In this document: positions 7,616 to 10,874 of the stretch, piece by piece
Position numbering within the stretch: the stretch's first letter is position 1
Layout of the letters: every line of letters starts with the position of its first letter
Source of the DNA: Chloroflexota bacterium
Lineage (GTDB): Bacteria > Chloroflexota > Chloroflexia > Thermomicrobiales > UBA6265
Reading direction: 5' to 3'
Assembly (NCBI GenBank): GCA_019348515.1
Contig: JAHWJF010000067.1
Span: 1-10,874, forward strand
Length of the DNA stretch: 10,874 bases
Position numbers and translations under genes: made by a program
Notes under the pieces: model-generated
The model's input: the letters and a program-made list of their open reading frames with translations, nothing else
Told to the model about the DNA's origin: nothing
Database searches by the model: none

Positions 7616-8223
7616 CGTCGTTGTTCATCTCCGGCGCCGGTCACTCCAAACAGCAGGAGAGACCGCAAGGCCGGATACGTCTCCTCTAACTGTTGAGGTT
7701 CCCCGGTCATGAGCCAGCGCAGCACAACCTGGTTCACCGCCCCGTACCAGGCATGCGCGGCCAAGCGAGCATCGAGGGGCGGGATCTGTCCCGCGACGAC
7801 CGCGTCGTCGAGGCAGTCCGCGATGAGCGCCGCAAACGCGGCGTGTAAGTCATTGAGCTTCGTGGTGAATTCCTTCCCGGCCCCCAGAGCTTCGACGAGG
7901 AGCAGGCGTGCCAGGAGGCGGTGACTCCCGAACGCGTGCAACACTTCGCGGAGCGCCGCGTCGCCGCGCTCGAGAGGATCTGCCTCGGATGCCATGGCGG
8001 ACTCGACGCGGCGCAGTAGCGCCTCGCTCGCGTCGTCGAGCAGCGCAAGGAACAACGCTTGCTTGCTTGGAAAATGAAAGTACAGGCCTCCTTTGGACGT
8101 TTCGGAGGCGCGGGCGATTTCGTCGATGGCCGCATCGTTGTATCCGTACCGAGTGAAGACCTCGAGCGCGGAGTCGAGAAGCCGCTGCCGCCGTGTTCGA
8201 CTTCGTTCCTGGATGATCGCCAT
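7612..8223 (-). CDS. TetR-family transcriptional regulator
   Basis: A 203-aa regulator of the TetR family. The N-terminal helix-turn-helix spans about residues 32-52, with the typical IDEIARASETSKGGLYFHFPSKQAL pattern, in which the KGGLYFHF segment is the recognition helix and its end. The remaining residues, about 60-200, are a helical ligand-binding and dimerisation domain with no recognisable ligand signature. The frame stays open upstream to position 8358, but the extra 45 residues are low-complexity, would run across the operator palindrome and overlap the divergent gene; the ATG at 8221-8223 is therefore chosen. It is the first cistron of the men unit: its TGA overlaps the menF ATG. A perfect 20-bp palindrome lies 17 bases upstream of the start, so autoregulation and control of the men genes are the simplest inference. 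Similar regulators (FadR, PaaR or multidrug types) cannot be told apart from the sequence alone. Confidence 0.94.
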   Translation of the reverse strand: MAIIQERSRTRRQRLLDSALEVFTRYGYNDAAIDEIARASETSKGGLYFHFPSKQALFLALLDDASEALLRRVESAMASEADPLERGDAALREVLHAFGSHRLLARLLLVEALGAGKEFTTKLNDLHAAFAALIADCLDDAVVAGQIPPLDARLAAHAWYGAVNQVVLRWLMTGEPQQLEETYPALRSLLLFGVTGAGDEQRR

Positions 8224-8240
8224 CGTGCGCCTATGGGAAG

Positions 8241-8260
8241 CCGACCGACTAGTCGGTCGG
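8241..8260. promoter_or_regulatory. Perfect 20-bp palindrome, probable TetR-family operator
   Basis: CCGACCGACTAGTCGGTCGG is identical to its own reverse complement over all 20 bases and stops being symmetric just outside. GACTAGTC-centred inverted repeats of about this length are typical of TetR-family operators. It lies in the 82-base gap between the divergent tetR and hydrolase genes, 17 bases before the tetR start codon and 45 bases before the hydrolase start. It overlaps the position where transcription from the putative minus-strand promoter would begin, a repressing position. I found no second copy in the window. Confidence 0.85.
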
Positions 8261-8262
8261 AT

Positions 8263-8268
8263 ATTGTA
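8263..8268 (-). promoter_or_regulatory. Putative -10 element of the tetR-men promoter
   Basis: Read on the minus strand, this is TACAAT, five of six matches to the sigma-70 -10 consensus. It sits directly next to the operator, which would place the start of transcription near 8256, inside the palindrome, with a leader of about 30 bases. No convincing -35 hexamer is seen 16-18 bases further upstream. On the plus strand the overlapping TATTGT (8262-8267) could serve the divergent hydrolase gene, but it is a poorer match. Confidence 0.4.
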
Positions 8269-8305
8269 ACGCGATCGGAGTGCGGATGAGTGGGGCAGGC
8301 TACGG

Positions 8306-9139
8306 ATGACAGTGGCAGTGCCGGTGCGTCGCGGCGGCGACGTTTCCGATATCGTCATGATTCACGGCGATTTTGGCGACGGCCTCGAGTCCTGGGGGCG
8401 AGCGTGCGATCTGATTGGTCGGCGATACCGCACGTTCGTCGTTGATCGGCCAGGATTTGGGGTGCACCTTGGACCAGACGACCGGTTCTCGATCGCCGGT
8501 GAGGCTCGCTACGTGTGGGGCGCGGTAGACGAGATGTCCCTCCCGTCATTCCACCTGGTCGGACATTCATACGGCGCCCTCGTCGCTCTGGAGATGGCGA
8601 TCGCACGGCCCGACGGCATCAGGAGCATGCACCTGATCGAGCCGCCTCTGCTCGACTTGCTGCCTGACCAGCCGCTGGTTCAGGAAATGAACCGCTGCGT
8701 CAGGGCAATCGTGGAGAACCACGCGACCGCCGGTGACGAGGCGACGACGAAGGCGTTTTTCTCGATGATCGGCGCCGATCGCGCTATCGAGCGGATGCAG
8801 GGGACGGCCGAGTGGGACCGGCTTTGCGCCTACGCGACCCGTTTCGCGCGGGGTGAGCCGGCCGGCGATTACCCGAGCAGCGCGGTGGACCGGCTGCGAG
8901 GGAACATTCCGGTCGTCCTCTACACCGGCGGTCGTAGCCATCCCGCGCTCCGCCTCATCACCGCAGAGCTCAAGAAGATCATCGATCGAGCTCGTGTCGT
9001 TGACGTTGCAGAGGCAGGGCATGCCGTGCACATGTCCGGGCGAGTCTTTGTCGACGCGCTTCTCGGCATCGTGGAGGAGGTTGACCGCGTTTGGAATGAA
9101 TGCGTCTCACAGCCGAGTGGCGATCCCGCCAGGGAATAA
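8306..9139 (+). CDS. Alpha/beta-hydrolase-fold protein, divergent from the men unit
   Basis: A 277-aa alpha/beta hydrolase of unknown substrate. It shows the HGDFGDGLESW oxyanion segment (20-30), the nucleophile elbow GHSYG with S88, and the catalytic histidine H239 in AEAGHAVHM. The strand that usually ends in the catalytic aspartate reads VLYTGGRSHPALR (204-216), with serine where Asp is expected, so the acid may come from elsewhere, for example E112 in LIEPPLL after an earlier strand. The ATG at 8306 is preceded by GGGGCAGG, ending 6 bases upstream. No signal peptide is visible, so it is probably cytosolic. It is transcribed divergently from tetR with the operator between them, which suggests shared regulation. 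Esterase, lactonase, thioesterase or C-C hydrolase activity are all possible. Its 3' end overlaps the converging serA gene by 33 bases. Confidence 0.85.
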   Translation: MTVAVPVRRGGDVSDIVMIHGDFGDGLESWGRACDLIGRRYRTFVVDRPGFGVHLGPDDRFSIAGEARYVWGAVDEMSLPSFHLVGHSYGALVALEMAIARPDGIRSMHLIEPPLLDLLPDQPLVQEMNRCVRAIVENHATAGDEATTKAFFSMIGADRAIERMQGTAEWDRLCAYATRFARGEPAGDYPSSAVDRLRGNIPVVLYTGGRSHPALRLITAELKKIIDRARVVDVAEAGHAVHMSGRVFVDALLGIVEEVDRVWNECVSQPSGDPARE

Positions 9140-10804
9140 CGTCCGCTGACCCGAGGGCTGCGGCAGAGAGACGACGTACGCAGTTTCAATGCCGGAGATG
9201 GATTTCAGTTCGTCGAGCGCTTCCGGGGGAATCACATCGTCGACGTTGAGCACCATGATCGCTTCGCCTCCCCGGCGAGGAAGGTGACGGCCGACCTGCA
9301 TGCCCGCGATGTTCACGTCGTGGCGGGCAAGGATCGTCCCGACCGCGCCAATCACACCCGGTTGGTCACGGTGGTGAGTGATCAACACGTCGCCGGCGAG
9401 AGGGCTATTCAGCGTGAATCCATCAACTTCCATAATGGCCGCGTCCTGGCGATCCCACAACACCGTCACATGATGTGAAAGCGGACCGTCCTCGCCGCCG
9501 ACTACCTCGAAGGAGAAGTCAGGAGACCGGGAGGGATCGGCATCCCCACTAACGATTCGCAACCGGATCCCGCGTTCGTCGGCCAGCAGCCGTGCGTTGA
9601 CCGGTGTCACCCGCTGGCGTGTCCAGCGCTGCAGCGCTTCGCTCAGGGCGGCCGCCACCACATGCTCCACGACGTCACCGGGAACATTTCCCCGCACCGT
9701 CACGCTGAACGTCTCAGGCAGGTCTGGTTCGAGCACGGCCAGGAGCCGGCCCGCGGCGCCTGAGGCGGTGGTCAGGCGCTGTAGCTCGGGTGCATGAAGC
9801 GAGGCCGCCGGCAGATTGACCGCGTTCGGCACGGCTTCGCCACGCAGGGCCGCCAGTGTCGTCGTGCTGATGACCTCTCCGACCGCGGCCAGCGCCTCGG
9901 CACTTGAACCGCCGGTGTGCGGGGTGACAACCGCCGTCGGAATCTGGAAGAGGGGACTTTCAATCGCCGGCTCATGGGGATAGACGTCCACACCGGCGCC
10001 GCGGATACGACCATCCGCCAGGGCTTCGGCGAGTGCCTCTTCGTCGACCACCCCACCACGTGCGGCATTGATCACGATCGCGCCCGGCTTGAGGTGCGAA
10101 ATCGCCTCCCGGTTCAGGAGGTGAAACGTCTCCGAATTCTCCGGGACATGGAATGTCACGACGTCGGCGGTCTGGAGGAGCGTCTCGAAATCAACCGGAG
10201 CAGCCCCAAGCTCGGTGAAGCGCTGTGGGGTGACGTAAGGATCATAGGCGAGAATCCGCATCTCAAAGGCGCGCAGACGTCGCGCGACCTGGGAGCCGAC
10301 CCGACCCAGTCCGACGATCCCCACCGTCCGGCCGCGCAGGTCGATCGGGCGCATCTGCTTTCTTTCCCAGCGCCCAGCTCGGGTGGATACATCCGCGATG
10401 GTGATCTGTCGAGTGACCGCGAGGAGCAACGCAATCGCGTGCTCTGCTGCCGAAACCGCGTTCGCACCAGGGGCGTTGAGCACCAGCACTCCGGCCCGAG
10501 TGGCGGCGCTCACGTCGATATTGTCGACGCCGACACCGGCACGGGCGACCACCCGCAGGTTGCGCCCGGTGCTCAACACCGCTTCGCTCACTTCCGTCTC
10601 GCTGCGGACGACGAGTGCATCGGCATCGCGTACAGCCTCGAGCAGAGCCGGGACATCAAGGCCGTCGACGTCGACGATGGTTGCCGCTGCCGCCAGGCGT
10701 TCCCTGGCGGCGGGGTGGATCGCGTCGCTGATGACAACGACTGGCCGGTTATCTACGCCGTCGGGTCCGGGCGTGACTCGGTTTGAGGCGAGCGAGTCGT
10801 TCAC
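9107..10804 (-). CDS. serA: D-3-phosphoglycerate dehydrogenase (SerA), long ACT-containing form
   Basis: This NAD-dependent enzyme oxidises 3-phosphoglycerate to 3-phosphohydroxypyruvate, the first step of serine synthesis. In the 565-aa product the substrate-binding part begins at about residue 20, and RAGVGVDNIDV (88-98) is typical. The nucleotide-binding domain has GLGRVG (165-170). The catalytic set of the D-2-hydroxyacid dehydrogenases is present: R249 in NAARGG, E278 in YPHEP and H296 in TPHTGGSS. An intervening domain (about 330-460) and a C-terminal ACT domain (about 472-547) with HRDQPGVIGAVGTIL follow, as in the Bacillus and Mycobacterium type; the ACT domain suggests feedback by serine. 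A tail of about 18 residues follows the ACT domain. The start is a GTG at 10802-10804 preceded by GGGCAGGA, about 4 bases away. The first 19 residues are not conserved-looking, and the frame stays open upstream to the window edge, so the exact start is uncertain. Confidence 0.94.
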   Translation of the reverse strand: MNDSLASNRVTPGPDGVDNRPVVVISDAIHPAARERLAAAATIVDVDGLDVPALLEAVRDADALVVRSETEVSEAVLSTGRNLRVVARAGVGVDNIDVSAATRAGVLVLNAPGANAVSAAEHAIALLLAVTRQITIADVSTRAGRWERKQMRPIDLRGRTVGIVGLGRVGSQVARRLRAFEMRILAYDPYVTPQRFTELGAAPVDFETLLQTADVVTFHVPENSETFHLLNREAISHLKPGAIVINAARGGVVDEEALAEALADGRIRGAGVDVYPHEPAIESPLFQIPTAVVTPHTGGSSAEALAAVGEVISTTTLAALRGEAVPNAVNLPAASLHAPELQRLTTASGAAGRLLAVLEPDLPETFSVTVRGNVPGDVVEHVVAAALSEALQRWTRQRVTPVNARLLADERGIRLRIVSGDADPSRSPDFSFEVVGGEDGPLSHHVTVLWDRQDAAIMEVDGFTLNSPLAGDVLITHHRDQPGVIGAVGTILARHDVNIAGMQVGRHLPRRGGEAIMVLNVDDVIPPEALDELKSISGIETAYVVSLPQPSGQRTLFPGGIATRL

Positions 10805-10874
10805 GGGATCCTGCCCTACGCCGGCGATGTGCGCGGCGATGAGATCGAAAAGTCCATCCAGATCATCCGCCGCC
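10805..10874. other. Right edge, upstream of serA, not assigned
   Basis: Seventy bases with no assignable gene. On the minus strand the serA frame is open through the whole stretch without an ATG, GTG or TTG. On the plus strand one frame reads a plausible helical peptide ending in GDEIEKSIQIIRR at the window edge. Either could be the end of a real gene, or the region could be the serA leader; the sequence shown is too short to decide. Confidence 0.3.

Larger units (their letters stand above)
1213..8223 (-). other. tetR-menF-menD-menH-menB-menE transcription unit
   Basis: Six genes on one strand with junctions of 4-base overlap (tetR/menF), 4-base overlap (menF/menD), 1-base gap (menD/menH), 10-base overlap (menH/menB) and 14-base gap (menB/menE). 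No junction has room for a terminator or an independent intergenic promoter, so a single mRNA of about 7 kb is inferred. Members encode isochorismate synthase, SEPHCHC synthase, SHCHC synthase, DHNA-CoA synthase and OSB-CoA ligase. The o-succinylbenzoate synthase gene (menC) is not included. Confidence 0.85.

Noticed and set aside
7212..7628. Out-of-frame ATG at 7626-7628 directly after GGAG, opening a 138-codon frame within menF
   Set aside because: The menF frame holds all the catalytic motifs over this stretch; the alternative frame has no domain and ends within menF.
8224..8358. 45-residue N-terminal extension of the TetR protein
   Set aside because: It would translate through the operator and promoter and overlap the divergent gene; the TetR domain starts right after the ATG at 8223.
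9625..9638. 14-bp palindrome AGCGCTGCAGCGCT
   Set aside because: It is inside serA coding sequence, far from any start, and is easily produced by GC-rich codons.
9917..10786. 289-codon plus-strand open frame antisense to serA
   Set aside because: SerA motifs on the other strand are unambiguous; the antisense translation is charged, low-complexity and resembles no family.

Overview
The window reads as a compact, GC-rich bacterial chromosome segment with almost no non-coding DNA. It carries five consecutive menaquinone (vitamin K2) biosynthesis genes behind a TetR-family regulator, flanked by a class III aminotransferase, an alpha/beta hydrolase and a long-form D-3-phosphoglycerate dehydrogenase. 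Making menaquinone by the classical (isochorismate) route, the Bacillus-like gene order menF-menD-menH-menB-menE, and a SerA with both an intervening domain and an ACT domain all fit a GC-rich Gram-positive-type or Chloroflexota (for example Thermomicrobia) organism. That placement is an inference and I hold it weakly. I see no mobile elements, rRNA, tRNA, CRISPR or phage signatures, and no broken genes.

Layout. 2-1216 (+): 3' part of a PLP-dependent class III aminotransferase, cut by the left edge. 1213-8223 (-): one apparent transcription unit read right to left as tetR, menF (isochorismate synthase), menD (SEPHCHC synthase), menH (SHCHC synthase), menB (1,4-dihydroxy-2-naphthoyl-CoA synthase) and menE (o-succinylbenzoate-CoA ligase). 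Each junction is an overlap or a gap of at most 14 bases. 8224-8305: a divergent intergenic region with a perfect 20-bp palindrome, the probable TetR operator. 8306-9139 (+): an alpha/beta hydrolase read away from the men unit. 9107-10804 (-): serA, overlapping the hydrolase tail to tail. 10805-10874: right edge, unresolved.

How the genes work together. MenF converts chorismate to isochorismate. MenD adds succinic semialdehyde derived from 2-oxoglutarate. MenH eliminates pyruvate. MenE activates o-succinylbenzoate with CoA, and MenB closes the naphthoate ring. menC (o-succinylbenzoate synthase), a dedicated DHNA-CoA thioesterase, menA and menG/ubiE are not in the window and must lie elsewhere if the pathway is complete. 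The most notable arrangement is the TetR regulator as first cistron of the men unit, with its stop codon overlapping the menF start, and a perfect operator-like palindrome in the promoter it shares with a divergent hydrolase. This suggests that menaquinone synthesis and the hydrolase respond together to a small-molecule ligand. The enzymes themselves are well-known families; I see no evidence for a wholly new system.
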